This document shows positions 6,379-15,898 of a stretch of 64,000 nt of DNA, piece after piece. Position 1 is the stretch's first letter. Each line of letters opens with the position of its first letter. The position numbers and the translations under genes were made by a program. Under the pieces are notes generated by a model that saw nothing but the letters and a program-made list of their open reading frames with translations, was not told the DNA's origin and ran no database searches. The stretch spans positions 62,001-126,000 of the forward strand of contig NZ_VWWJ01000001.1 of the NCBI RefSeq assembly GCF_011753055.1. Reading direction: 5' to 3'. The stretch is from Burkholderia sp. Ax-1719 (GTDB lineage: Bacteria; Pseudomonadota; Gammaproteobacteria; Burkholderiales; Burkholderiaceae).

Positions 6379-8988
6379 TCACGCGCTGTCGAGTTGCTTG
6401 CGCATCGCAGCCGTGATGCGTTGCCGCGCCTGGGCATAGCCCTCCCACGGATCGGCATGCAGCTTTTCCAGCCGTTCGTGCAGGTTCGCCACGGTCCAGT
6501 GCGCGCCGCCACTGACCGAGTCCAGTTCATCCCAGCGAATCGGCGTTGAAACGCCCAGTCCCGGACGCGCACGTGGCGCGTAAGCGGCAATCGAAGTCGC
6601 GCCACGGCCATTACGCAGATAGTCCACGAAAATGCGGCCCGTGCGATTCTTCGGGCCCATCTTCGCACTAAAGCGATCGGGCAAGGTGGCGGCCATATGC
6701 ACGGCCACCGCGCGCGCAAAATCCTTCGCGTCATCCCATTGCGCGTGACGCACGAGCGGCACCACCACATGCAGGCCCTTGCCGCCGCTCGTCTTGCACC
6801 ATGAGCGCAGGCCTAGCGCGTCGAGCAGATCGCGCGTCAATTGCGCCGCCTCGATCATGCGATCCCACTCCAACGCCGGATCGGGGTCGAGATCGAAGAT
6901 CAGGCGGTCGGGCTTTTCGATGCCCGTGACAAGCCCATTCCACGTATGAAATTCGATGGCATCCATCTGCGCCGCGCCAACGATCGCGTCCGCGCTTTCG
7001 AACGTCATCAGCGCCGCGTGGCCAGGATCGAGTCCTTCGTGCTGGGCCACATGGGGAATCTGCAGCTTGCTCGCGTGCTTCTGGAAGAACAGTTCACCTT
7101 CCACGCCCGATGGCGCACGCACCAGCGCGGCAGGCCGCTTTTGCAGATGCGGCAGCAGCCAGGGCGCGACGGCCTCGAAGTAATGAACGAGATCGATCTT
7201 GCGCAGTCCGCTGGCGTTATCGATTACGCGATCCGGATGCGTGATGCGGATGCCAGCCACTTCGGTTTCTCCCTTCACGGCGCGCAGCGACGTCTTTGTG
7301 TGCGCTTTGCCTTGAACCTGCGAAGCTTGAGGTTCGCGCACAATCGATTTTGGCGGCTTGTCTTTCCGCAGCCCAACGAAGGACGCCTGGCGCACCACGC
7401 CAGCGCTGGTCCATGTCTTGAAGCGCACTTCGGCCACCAGTTCGGGACGCAGCCAATGCACGCCCGCGCGACGCTCGGTGGCGGGCACGGCTGCGAACGG
7501 CGAAGTCTTGCGCTCGCGTTCGCGCATGGCGCTGGCCATCGACTTGAGGCGCGCCGTGTCGAAGCCGGTGCCCACGCGCCCCCCATAGTGCAGCGCGCCC
7601 TCGCCGTCATAGACGCCCAGCAGCAGCGCGCCGAAACCCACGCGGCTGCCCGCAGGCTCCGTATAGCCCCCGATCACAAACTCCTGACGACGTGAGCAAC
7701 GGAGCTTGAGCCACGATGCGCTGCGCGTCGACGTATAGGCACTGCCCTCGCGCTTGGCGACCAGCCCTTCGAGGTTCGCTTCGCAGGCGGCTTGAAGAAG
7801 CGCGTCGGGGTCGCCTTCGAAGGCCTCCGAGAAACGCAGTGTCGCTTGCTTCGCGCCTTGCAACAGCGCCTGGAGTTGCGCCCGGCGTGCTTCCAGCGGC
7901 ACCTTGCGCAGATCGAATCCGCTCAGCCAGGGGAGGTCGAAGAACCAGATGCAGATGTCATCCGCACTGCCCTCCTCGAAGGCATTTTGCAGCGCCTGGA
8001 AATCGGGTACGCCGTCCTTGTCGAGCACGACGGCCTCTCCATCCAGCCACGCCGATTTCACATCGAGTGCAAGCAACGCCTGCGCCTGCTGCGGAAATTT
8101 CGCGGTCCAGTCCTTGCCACTGCGCGTGAAAATGCGTACATCATGGCCGTCGATACGGGCCAGCACACGGTAGCCGTCGAATTTCAGTTCGTAGAGCCAA
8201 CCATCATTACCAGGCGGCGCGTCGGCGGGTGTGGCGAGTTGCGGTGCGAGCGTGTCGGGCAGCGATGCTTTCACTGCGCCCTTTAGCGCCGCCGGATCAA
8301 CGTGGGAAGTCGTGCTCCTGGTGCGCTTGCCCGCGCCCGCGACTTTCTTTGCCGCCTTGGGTTCTCTGGCTTTGTTTGCGGGCGTATGCGAGGACTTAGC
8401 CGCATGCCTGCCGCCCGTACTATCGTCGATCACGTGATATTCGTCCTCGCCTACCGCGTCTTCATCGCGCTGCTTGATGAGCAGCCAGTTGTCGTGCTTG
8501 CCACCGCCCATCGCGCTACGCACCAGCGCCCAGCCGCCATGCAGTTTTTCGCCGTCGAGCCTGAAAGCGAGCTTGCCGTTTTTATAGCCGTCACGTGCGG
8601 CACGCATTCCGCCTTCGGGCTTCCACGTGCCGTGATCCCAGATTTCGACCGTCCCCGCGCCATAGCTGCCGGCGGGAATGCGGCCTTCAAATTTGCCGTA
8701 TTCAACAGGGTGATCTTCCACATGCACAGCGAGGCGCTTGACGGCAGGATCGAGGCTCGGCCCCTTGGGTACGGCCCAGGATTTGAGCGAGCCATCCAGT
8801 TCGAGCCGGAAGTCGTAGTGCAGACGGCGCGCGTCGTGACGCTGGATCACGAAAGAGCCGGTGCTCGCGCTGCCGCGCTTACCGGGCTTACTGGGCTTGC
8901 CGCGCCGAGCCGCGCGGCCCGATGGTTCGGGCGTTTCATCGAATCGCCGCTTTGATTCGTAATCCTTTAGATTATGTCGAGCCGGCAT
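6379..8988 (-). CDS. ligD: ATP-dependent DNA ligase LigD (PE-LIG-POL)
   Basis: 869 residues with the three modules of bacterial non-homologous end joining. Phosphoesterase domain about 1-190 (HDARRLHYDFRLE, with His51, His57 and Asp59). Lys/Pro/Ala-rich linker about 195-240. Ligase domain about 250-560 with the adenylated Lys269 in ELKFDGYR. Polymerase/primase domain about 575-860 with the metal-binding DLDPDP after RLIF and the SGGKGLHVVVPL motif. The domain order matches the Pseudomonas type rather than the mycobacterial one. The gene follows ku by 25 bp on the same strand, so both are probably one operon. It tail-to-tail abuts the diguanylate cyclase (9 bp). Confidence 0.97.
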   Translation of the reverse strand: MPARHNLKDYESKRRFDETPEPSGRAARRGKPSKPGKRGSASTGSFVIQRHDARRLHYDFRLELDGSLKSWAVPKGPSLDPAVKRLAVHVEDHPVEYGKFEGRIPAGSYGAGTVEIWDHGTWKPEGGMRAARDGYKNGKLAFRLDGEKLHGGWALVRSAMGGGKHDNWLLIKQRDEDAVGEDEYHVIDDSTGGRHAAKSSHTPANKAREPKAAKKVAGAGKRTRSTTSHVDPAALKGAVKASLPDTLAPQLATPADAPPGNDGWLYELKFDGYRVLARIDGHDVRIFTRSGKDWTAKFPQQAQALLALDVKSAWLDGEAVVLDKDGVPDFQALQNAFEEGSADDICIWFFDLPWLSGFDLRKVPLEARRAQLQALLQGAKQATLRFSEAFEGDPDALLQAACEANLEGLVAKREGSAYTSTRSASWLKLRCSRRQEFVIGGYTEPAGSRVGFGALLLGVYDGEGALHYGGRVGTGFDTARLKSMASAMRERERKTSPFAAVPATERRAGVHWLRPELVAEVRFKTWTSAGVVRQASFVGLRKDKPPKSIVREPQASQVQGKAHTKTSLRAVKGETEVAGIRITHPDRVIDNASGLRKIDLVHYFEAVAPWLLPHLQKRPAALVRAPSGVEGELFFQKHASKLQIPHVAQHEGLDPGHAALMTFESADAIVGAAQMDAIEFHTWNGLVTGIEKPDRLIFDLDPDPALEWDRMIEAAQLTRDLLDALGLRSWCKTSGGKGLHVVVPLVRHAQWDDAKDFARAVAVHMAATLPDRFSAKMGPKNRTGRIFVDYLRNGRGATSIAAYAPRARPGLGVSTPIRWDELDSVSGGAHWTVANLHERLEKLHADPWEGYAQARQRITAAMRKQLDSA

Positions 8989-9013
8989 GACGATTCCCCT
9001 GGCGCAGTCCTAC

Positions 9014-9907
9014 TCAGGCTGCGCGTTTTCCGCGCCGGTTCGCGGGCTTGCGTGGCGGCGATGTATCGTCGGCGTTGTCATCGGCCTCTTTGTCGTGACG
9101 CGCCGTGCCCTTGCGCTTGCCCAGACTACGCTTGAGCAGTTCGGTCAGATCCACGATATCCGCGCCGCGCGCTTTCTGCGCGGGCGCCTGCACGCGCGTC
9201 ACTTCATGCGCCTTGCCCTCGTTCACCTTGCGCTCGGCCAGTTCCAGAATCGCGTCGCGGAAGGTATCGCGGTACGCATCGGGCTGCCACTCGGTTGTCA
9301 GGTCGTCGATCAGCTTGCGCGCCATCTGCAATTCCCGGCTGCTGACGCCTTCGCTTTTGGCGCTTTTCGGCAAGGCCTGCACGTCCTCGAATTCGCGCAC
9401 TTCGGTGGACCAGCGCAAGGTTTGCAGCGCCAGTGCGGGACCGGCTGCAATCACTGCCGCGAGATGTTGCTTGCTGTGCAGCACGACATTCGCAATGCCA
9501 ATCTTCCCGCTCGCCGCCAGCGCGTCGCGCAACAACGCGTAAGTCTTGCCCGCACGGCGATCAGGCGTGAGCCAGTAGGGTGTATCCAGATACACGAACG
9601 ACAGCTGCGCGGCGTCGATGAAGGCGAGGATGTCCACCGTCTGCGTGGCCTCTGCGCTGGCCGCGCGGATTTCCTCGTCGGAGATCACCACGTAAGCGCC
9701 CTTCTCGTATTCGTAGCCGCGCACGATGTCGTCGCGCTCGACCGGCTTGCCCGTGCGCTTGTTGATCTGACGATAGCCGATTGGGTCGAAGGTACGGCGC
9801 TCCAGCAAATTGAAGCCCGTGTGTTCGCTCTGCGTAGCGGGAACGAGTTCGACCGGCACGTAGACCAGCCCGAAGCTGATAGCGCCCTTCCAGATCGCAC
9901 GCGGCAT
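9014..9907 (-). CDS. ku: Ku DNA end-binding protein
   Basis: 297 residues from ATG at 9907, preceded by AAGGAGAG at ideal spacing. The start PRAIWKGAISFGLVYVPVEL is the bacterial Ku hallmark, followed by the beta-barrel/bridge core (YEKGAYVVISDEEI, FVYLDTPYWLTPD, KTYALLRDAL, GIANVVLHSKQHLAAV) and a basic C-terminal tail rich in Lys and Arg that in other Ku proteins binds DNA and recruits LigD. It forms homodimers on double-strand ends. It is the first gene of the ku-ligD operon; the frame extends upstream to 9952 but the Shine-Dalgarno decides the start. Confidence 0.97.
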   Translation of the reverse strand: MPRAIWKGAISFGLVYVPVELVPATQSEHTGFNLLERRTFDPIGYRQINKRTGKPVERDDIVRGYEYEKGAYVVISDEEIRAASAEATQTVDILAFIDAAQLSFVYLDTPYWLTPDRRAGKTYALLRDALAASGKIGIANVVLHSKQHLAAVIAAGPALALQTLRWSTEVREFEDVQALPKSAKSEGVSSRELQMARKLIDDLTTEWQPDAYRDTFRDAILELAERKVNEGKAHEVTRVQAPAQKARGADIVDLTELLKRSLGKRKGTARHDKEADDNADDTSPPRKPANRRGKRAA

Positions 9908-10187
9908 GATCGCTCTCCTTCTCGCAGAGGGTAGACCGGCTTGAGGACACAATTGATAGCAAGCGCGATGCCCGGCTATTCAAGCCGCATGCCCGATCAG
10001 TCGAAACGCCTTCGCCCGTTCGTTTGCAAACCCTGTACGCGCACAAATCGTCGTTTGGCCGCTTTGGCTATAGTACGGGGCGCCGATTTTCGCGCCTTGA
10101 AAAGGGCGCCGCAAAACATGCATTCTGGGCACGGCGCGGCCGTGTCCACTCTCGTACACCAGCACAAGAAAAACGCGGAGAACCACG

Positions 10188-12416
10188 TTGCTGCAACGAC
10201 ACTTCATCGCCAGGCTATTGACGGGCCTGCTCCCGCTACTGAGCGCCACTGCCGCCCACGCAAGCGGCGACGACGGCTGCTTCACTACCTCCACGCTGCG
10301 GCATCCCAGCTATACATGTGGCGGTCTGCCGTTCCTGAGCCCAGGCAACGACACGCGCATCAACGCGATGCTGCTGATGACCGACGGCAAACGCCTTTCG
10401 CAGACCTTCCCGGACCCGCAGAAAATCCCCGTTGCGGATCGTCCGAATCAGCTCGTGGTGCCGTTTCTCTACGATTACTCGGGCTGGATCGACATCGGCC
10501 AGAAGCCGGCCAGCGCGGACGACAATGCCGACGCCAACGGTCAATCGACGTCTTACGCCGATGGCGAAGGCAGCATCTGCCGCAGCATCGCAGCGGGCGA
10601 CCAGGCGTTCAACGCTGCGCTGGGCGCCGCCAAGGGCCTGCCCGCCGACGAGGCCGCACGCCTGCGCACTGCGCGCGCCGACATGGCGAAGGCTTGCCCC
10701 GCAAGCGGTGATAACAGTGCCAGCAACGGCGGCAACGCGAACTCAAGCCCGGCCGCAAACAACAATGCACCTGTCTGGCGTAAGCCAACAGGTCTGAAGA
10801 GCCCCGTCGGCCAGCAGTTCGCGACCTATCTGGAAGGCGCCAACGCTTTTTATCGCTACGACTTCTTCGCCGCCACCCGGTCCTTCGCCAGCGCCTCGCA
10901 CAGCACCGATCCGTGGCTGCGCGAAGCCTCGCTGTACATGGCGGGGCGCGCGCAGCTCAACGCCGCTCAGGCCGAGGCCTTCGCCTCGGAAGGCGACGGC
11001 AATACGCTCGATCGCGACAAGGTCAGGCAGGTCTCGCTGGACGCTGCGCAAACGGTCTTTCGCGCCTATTTGAAGGTCTATCCGCAAGGACGCTATGCGG
11101 CTTCGGCGCAGGGCTTGCAGCGTCGCGTGGCATGGCTGGGCGGCGACACGCTGCAACAGGCGGATGCCTACGACCGCGCATTCGCGCGCTGGACGCAAGA
11201 CAGCTCCAACGTGCCGCTCGGCCAGCTCGCCAACGAACTCGACAGCAAGTTGCTGATGAGCGGCACGGACGTCGCAACGATCCAGTCACCCACCGTGCTC
11301 GCACTCGTCGATCTGATGCGCATGCGCAAGGACGACAATCCCGATGCGTCGCAGAACAAGACCATCAAGCTCGACGAATTGCAGGCGCAGAAACCCGTCT
11401 TCGCCAAGGCTCCGGCCTTGCACGACTATCTGCTTGCCTCGTATCACGTCTATGTCGATCACAAACCGGATCAGGCGCTCGCGCTCCTGCCCGCAGCGCC
11501 CACCCATGCCGACGCTACGCTCAATTACTTCGGCTTGAGCCAGCAGGCCTTGCGCGCCTTCGCGCTCGAAGACAACGGCCAGGCCGACCAGGCGCGGCAA
11601 CTGTGGAGCGATCTGGTGCCGCTCGCCAGACTGCGTCTGCAACGCGAAGCGCTCGAACTGGGGCTGGCGATGAATCTGGAGCAGGCGGGCCTGATCGACC
11701 GCGCCTTCGCCGACGATTCGCCGATCCAGAATGCGGCGATCCGCGCAACGCTGCTGGAGCGCTCGGCCAACGCGAACCTGCTGCGCGCGCAGGCGCAGAA
11801 CAAGATGGTGAGTGGCACGCTGCGCGACATCGCGCTTTACACGCTGCTCTACAAGGAATTCACGCGCAGCCACTACGCTGATTTCCTTGCCGATCTCGCA
11901 CTCGTGCCCGCCACACCCGCCACCACGCTCAAACCGTTCATATTGCCCGGCGCAAGAAATGGCGATGGATACACCTGCCCCACGACGCGCGACATCGCGG
12001 CGATGCTGCAGATGAATCCCAACGATGCCAAAGGCCTGAACTGTCTTGCCGATTTCGTGCGCAACCATCCGCCCGCCTACGCACTGGGCGAGGATCCGGC
12101 GCTGCTCGATCCGGCCTTCCCGCGCACGGACGGCGCGAGCGCGGAACCGCCCACGCTCGGCAGCCTGCCTTCGCAATTTCAGGGCGCGCCGTATCAGCGT
12201 ATCGCGAGCTATCAAAACGTCATTGCCAATGCGCAGGCCAACGCCGATGACCGCGCCTATGCGCTTTATCGCGCGATCAACTGTTTCGCGCCCTCGGGCT
12301 ACAGCGATTGCGGCGGCAACAAGCTCCCGCCCGCCACGCGCAAGCACTGGTTCACCACGCTCAAGACTGCTTACCCGCGCAGTCAGTGGGCGCAGGCGCA
12401 GAAGTATTACTGGTGA
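10188..12416 (+). CDS. Secreted TPR-like protein of unknown function
   Basis: 742 residues from a TTG codon at 10188 with GGAG eight bases upstream; no ATG or GTG is better placed. A signal peptide (LLTGLLPLLSATAAHA) ends near residue 26; there is no lipobox Cys at the cleavage point. After an Asn/Ala/Ser-rich linker at about 165-195 the rest is Ala-rich and helical with repeated units such as FATYLEGANAFYRYDFFAATRSFA, SLYMAGRAQLNAA and AQTVFRAYLKVYPQGRYAASAQGL, resembling TPR arrays of envelope assembly proteins. Several Cys are present (DGCFTT, YTCGG, CFAPSGYSDCGG), suggesting disulfides in the periplasm. Its stop overlaps the next gene (TGGTGA), so the two products probably act together. 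Confidence 0.8.
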   Translation: MLQRHFIARLLTGLLPLLSATAAHASGDDGCFTTSTLRHPSYTCGGLPFLSPGNDTRINAMLLMTDGKRLSQTFPDPQKIPVADRPNQLVVPFLYDYSGWIDIGQKPASADDNADANGQSTSYADGEGSICRSIAAGDQAFNAALGAAKGLPADEAARLRTARADMAKACPASGDNSASNGGNANSSPAANNNAPVWRKPTGLKSPVGQQFATYLEGANAFYRYDFFAATRSFASASHSTDPWLREASLYMAGRAQLNAAQAEAFASEGDGNTLDRDKVRQVSLDAAQTVFRAYLKVYPQGRYAASAQGLQRRVAWLGGDTLQQADAYDRAFARWTQDSSNVPLGQLANELDSKLLMSGTDVATIQSPTVLALVDLMRMRKDDNPDASQNKTIKLDELQAQKPVFAKAPALHDYLLASYHVYVDHKPDQALALLPAAPTHADATLNYFGLSQQALRAFALEDNGQADQARQLWSDLVPLARLRLQREALELGLAMNLEQAGLIDRAFADDSPIQNAAIRATLLERSANANLLRAQAQNKMVSGTLRDIALYTLLYKEFTRSHYADFLADLALVPATPATTLKPFILPGARNGDGYTCPTTRDIAAMLQMNPNDAKGLNCLADFVRNHPPAYALGEDPALLDPAFPRTDGASAEPPTLGSLPSQFQGAPYQRIASYQNVIANAQANADDRAYALYRAINCFAPSGYSDCGGNKLPPATRKHWFTTLKTAYPRSQWAQAQKYYW

Positions 12417-13132
12417 TTGCGGCGGTGAAGCACGGGCTCTGCATGGTGCTGCTGGCCTGCGTGCATCTGGCATCGGCCGGAACGGTCGATGCCACGCACT
12501 ATGATTCGTTCTGGCTGTGGGCGGGAGTCAAGCAACAGGCGGTATTGCACGACGCCCAGACGATCTACCTGCTGCAAGGCCAGATCGAAGCCGCGCCCGG
12601 CGACGAATCGCAGGTGCGCTTCATCGCCCAGGGCGTGGCGCTGCCGGACGCGCCCAAGGCGCGCCTCTGGCTTGCGTATCGCGCACAGACGCTGCGCTGG
12701 ACGCCCCGCATCTCGCAGATCATGCTGGCGCAACTGGCGCGCTGGCGTGCTTCGGGCCGCAAGATCGAGGGCATCCAGATCGACTTCGACGCGCGCACGC
12801 TGCATCTTCAGGATTACCTGGATTTCCTGCGCACGCTGCGCGCCGCGCTGCCCGCCGACTGCCGGCTGAGCATCACCGGTCTGCTCGACTGGAGCAGCCG
12901 TATCGACGCTGGCCAGGTCAACCAGCTCAAGCAGATCGTCGATGAAGTGGTCGTGCAGACCTATCAGGGCCGCCACACGATCGCGCACTACGACGCCTGG
13001 CTGCCGCGCGTCGCCCGCCTGCAACTGCCGTTTCGTATCGGCATTATTCAGGGCGGCGCGTGGGATGCGCCGCCTTATCTCGAGGCGAATCCGTGGTTTC
13101 GCGGCTATGTCGTGTTTTTGCGCAATCCTTGA
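12413..13132 (+). CDS. DUF3142 family secreted protein
   Basis: 239 residues from a GTG at 12413 that overlaps the stop of the preceding gene, a classic coupling arrangement. A hydrophobic signal segment (GLCMVLLACVHLASAG) is followed by THYDSFWLWAGVKQQAVLHDAQTIYLLQGQIE, the start of the DUF3142 domain. The core contains KIEGIQIDFDARTLHLQDYLDFLRTLRAALP, LSITGLLDWSS and VDEVVVQTYQGRHTI, reminiscent of a TIM-barrel glycoside-hydrolase fold (the IDFDART strand end and the VVVQTYQ strand), but no catalytic residue can be proven. Works presumably in the periplasm with the TPR-like partner. Function unknown. Confidence 0.8.
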   Translation: MIAAVKHGLCMVLLACVHLASAGTVDATHYDSFWLWAGVKQQAVLHDAQTIYLLQGQIEAAPGDESQVRFIAQGVALPDAPKARLWLAYRAQTLRWTPRISQIMLAQLARWRASGRKIEGIQIDFDARTLHLQDYLDFLRTLRAALPADCRLSITGLLDWSSRIDAGQVNQLKQIVDEVVVQTYQGRHTIAHYDAWLPRVARLQLPFRIGIIQGGAWDAPPYLEANPWFRGYVVFLRNP

Positions 13133-13141
13133 AACCCGGCA

Positions 13142-13669
13142 TTAATTCGTTGGCGGCCGTTTCGGCTGGAACGGCACGAATTGATATTGCGGACCCTGCG
13201 CCCGCGCGCCGCAAAGATGGGCTTGCAGCGGCGCCGTCAATGCACCGTGACCGATGGCGATGCGCAAAGCCGAGGTGTCGATGCATTGCGTGTCGTCGAA
13301 TACCTCGCCGGTCACCCAGCGCAGGCTCGCTCTCACGCTGGCGTGCGGGCGGATCACCACGGGCAGCAAAACCGGGCCGGGATGCATGCCCGGCGTGGCC
13401 TGCAACGAGGCTTGCAGCGTCTGCTCGTTCGCATCGAGAAACGCGATGTCGGGACGCGCGGGAATCTGGCAACGGGCGCGGCCGCGGTTGTGCAGCTCCA
13501 CGTAAGTCCCGCCGTGCGACATGCCCGTGAAATCCCCGCCGCCATCGTCGAGGCTCAAAGCGAGCTGCTTTGGCTCGCAAGGCGCGGCCTGAGCGCGGGC
13601 GCTTACGGCGTGAATCGAAAGCGCCGCGCAGAGCAGCGCGCCCATCGTCATCGTGATTTTCTTCAGCAT
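13142..13669 (-). CDS. DUF4232 secreted protein
   Basis: 175 residues from ATG at 13669 with AAGGGAGAACG just upstream. A clear Sec signal peptide (MLKKITMTMGALLCAALSI, cleavage after ARAQA near residue 28) precedes a beta-sandwich domain matching DUF4232: CEPKQLALSLDDGGGDFTGMSHGGTYVELHNRGRARCQIPARPDIAFLD, where the two Cys (Cys31 and one in RARCQI) probably form a disulfide, and a second Cys pair occurs near the C-terminus (DDTQCID, AHLCGARA). In other bacteria such domains are exported and of unknown role. Upstream frame to 13864 is rejected because its composition is not protein-like. Convergent with the DUF3142 gene with 9 bp between them. Confidence 0.82.
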   Translation of the reverse strand: MLKKITMTMGALLCAALSIHAVSARAQAAPCEPKQLALSLDDGGGDFTGMSHGGTYVELHNRGRARCQIPARPDIAFLDANEQTLQASLQATPGMHPGPVLLPVVIRPHASVRASLRWVTGEVFDDTQCIDTSALRIAIGHGALTAPLQAHLCGARAQGPQYQFVPFQPKRPPTN

Positions 13670-13802
13670 CGTTCTCCCTTCACTGCGGCTTTTGAACATC
13701 GCATATTGCCCCAATTCGCACCTGCCCAGCGCAAGGGCTGGTACATATCGCGCCCGCCGCCATCGCCCCCGCCAGCGTATACCCCCTATACGCAATCTCC
13801 CA

Positions 13803-13830
13803 TGAAGTTCGCGCCCGCAGCGACCGATAA
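13803..13830 (+). promoter_or_regulatory. Sigma-28 (FliA)-like promoter of the chemoreceptor
   Basis: TGAAGTTC at 13803-13810, a 12-nt spacer and ACCGATAA at 13823-13830. Six of eight and seven of eight bases match the FliA consensus TAAAGTTT / GCCGATAA. The start of transcription would be about 13837, leaving a 48-nt leader to the ATG at 13885. Chemoreceptor genes are known FliA targets in enterics, and the spacer length equals that of the promoter at 968-995. Confidence 0.5.
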
Positions 13831-13884
13831 CGTCTAAACGGGTCCCCGTTTCATAGCCGCTCATTTCGCTGACGAAAAACTTTC

Positions 13885-15765
13885 ATGTCCATCTGGCGCA
13901 AACTTTCCATCCAGAACAAGCTGGTTCTGAGCATGACCACCTGCCTGCTGATCTTCATCGGCATTTCGAGCGGGTTGAGCATCTGGTTGATCGGCGATAC
14001 GGTGCGCGAGCGCGTCGTGCAGGACGAGTTGCCCACCGCCGTCAATGGCATCCGCGCCGACGTGCAGCGGCAACTCGCAGGCCCGATCACCGCCGCACGC
14101 GCCATCGCGCTTAATCCCTTCCTCCAGCAATGGGAAGCCGATGGCGAGCCCGACGCCGGCGCGGTCAACTGGACGCGCCTCGCCGCCAATATCAAGGCCG
14201 AGGAAAAAGCCGCCAGCGTGCAATGGGTCTCGACCAGAACGGGCAACTACTACACGGAAGCGGGACTGCAACGCAAGATCGGCGATCAGGATGGCTGGCT
14301 CAAGGCTTTCCTCGCTACCGGCAAGCCCTACGAAGTGAACATGGACCGCGACGTCGCCGTGGGCGGCTACATGATGTTCATCAACGCGCGCGTACAGGGG
14401 GCGAATCAGGCGGAGGCCACCAGCGTCGCGGGCATGGCGCTGTCGGTCGATGCGCTCGCGGCCGGCATCTCCAGCTACAAGATCGGCCAGACCGGCTTCG
14501 CCTATCTCGTCCATCCCGACGGCGCGATCATGATGCATCGCGATACGGCGCTGGTGGACGGCAAGCACTTCCTCAAGGACGTGCCGGGTATGCCCGCCGA
14601 TACCGCTGCCGCGCTGCTGGGCGGCAAAACCTATGCGTCGATGACCTACCCGGCGCCTGCCGGCACGCGCTATATCGCGACGTCGTTCATTCCCGAACTC
14701 GACGCTTACGTGGTGGTCGAGGTGCCGCAGGCGGAACTGCTCGGTCCCTTCGAGCGCACGATCCGCACCGCCACGCTGATCGCCGCCGTGGTGGGGCTGG
14801 CCGCCGCGCTCGGCGTGATTCTGCTGGTGGGCCGCGCGATTGCCGCGCCGGTGCGCCGCGCCGCGGTGCTGCTGGCCGAAATCGCCGACGGTCAGGGCGA
14901 TCTCACGCGCCAGATGACGGTCGAGACCGGCGACGAAGTCGGGCAACTGGCCGATGCCTTCAACCGCTTCGTGGCGTCGATGGGTACGCTGGTGCGGCGC
15001 GTGCGCGCGTCGTCCACGTCGATCGCCATCGGCTCCACGCAGATCGCCATGGGCAACGCCGATCTGAGCCAGCGCACCGAGGAGCAGGCCAGCAATCTCG
15101 AACGCACGGCTGCGTCGATGGAGGAAATCACGGCGGCCGTAAAGAACAACACCGACACCGCGCGCACCGCCGCGCAGATGGCCAGCACCGCGTCCACGGC
15201 CGCCTCGCAGGGCGGCGAGGTGATGGGTCAGGTGGTCAGCACGATGCAGCAGATCAGCGAGGCTTCGCGCAAGATTTCGGAGATCATCGTCGTGATCGAC
15301 AGTATTGCGTTCCAGACCAATATCCTCGCGCTCAACGCCGCCGTGGAAGCGGCGCGCGCGGGCGAACAGGGGCGCGGTTTCGCAGTGGTGGCGTCGGAGG
15401 TGCGCAATCTTGCGCAGCGCAGCGCGCAGGCCGCCAAGGAGATCAAGGCGCTGATCGAGCACAGCGCGGGCACCGTCGACGCCGGTTCACGCCTGGTCGC
15501 CGACGCGGGCCGCGTGATGGGCGACGTGGTCGCGCAGGTGCAAGGCGTGAGCACGATGATGAGCGAGATCACCTCGGCGAGCGTGGAGCAAAGTGCGGGG
15601 ATCGGCCAGATCGGCGATGCGGTGCAACAACTCGACGAAGTGACGCAGCAGAACGCAGCGCTGGTCGAGGAAAGCGCGGCGGCCGCGGAAAGTCTCAAGC
15701 AGCAGGCCGCCGAACTCGATCGCCTGGTGGCGGTGTTCAAGGTGGGCGAGGAACTCGTGGCGTAA
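13885..15765 (+). CDS. Methyl-accepting chemotaxis protein, Cache type
   Basis: 626 residues. TM1 at about 13-37, a periplasmic region of about 255 residues of double-Cache type ([31 protein letters not shown], then [21 protein letters not shown]), TM2 at about 296-318, a HAMP domain to about 370, and a cytoplasmic four-helix signalling domain. The kinase-contact tip is intact around 490-500 ([20 protein letters not shown]). Gln/Glu pairs of methylation helices are visible ([19 protein letters not shown]). There is no C-terminal pentapeptide tether for CheR/CheB; the chain ends KVGEELVA. The ligand class is probably a small organic acid or amino acid by family, not determinable here. Confidence 0.95.
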   Translation: MSIWRKLSIQNKLVLSMTTCLLIFIGISSGLSIWLIGDTVRERVVQDELPTAVNGIRADVQRQLAGPITAARAIALNPFLQQWEADGEPDAGAVNWTRLAANIKAEEKAASVQWVSTRTGNYYTEAGLQRKIGDQDGWLKAFLATGKPYEVNMDRDVAVGGYMMFINARVQGANQAEATSVAGMALSVDALAAGISSYKIGQTGFAYLVHPDGAIMMHRDTALVDGKHFLKDVPGMPADTAAALLGGKTYASMTYPAPAGTRYIATSFIPELDAYVVVEVPQAELLGPFERTIRTATLIAAVVGLAAALGVILLVGRAIAAPVRRAAVLLAEIADGQGDLTRQMTVETGDEVGQLADAFNRFVASMGTLVRRVRASSTSIAIGSTQIAMGNADLSQRTEEQASNLERTAASMEEITAAVKNNTDTARTAAQMASTASTAASQGGEVMGQVVSTMQQISEASRKISEIIVVIDSIAFQTNILALNAAVEAARAGEQGRGFAVVASEVRNLAQRSAQAAKEIKALIEHSAGTVDAGSRLVADAGRVMGDVVAQVQGVSTMMSEITSASVEQSAGIGQIGDAVQQLDEVTQQNAALVEESAAAAESLKQQAAELDRLVAVFKVGEELVA

Positions 15766-15898
15766 CACACGGCGAAGCACAAAGCGAAGAACGCTGTGAA
15801 GCACGCGCGAGGCTAAGGGTTGAGGCTATCTGCAGAACGTTCGCAAAGCGCCTAATCTTTGATTATCGGGCCACCCCACTGCCCGTCCGGACGTTCCG

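Noticed and set aside
13861..15462. Minus-strand frame of 533 codons under the chemoreceptor
   Set aside because: No recognisable fold; the plus strand reads as a complete Cache-HAMP-MCP protein.
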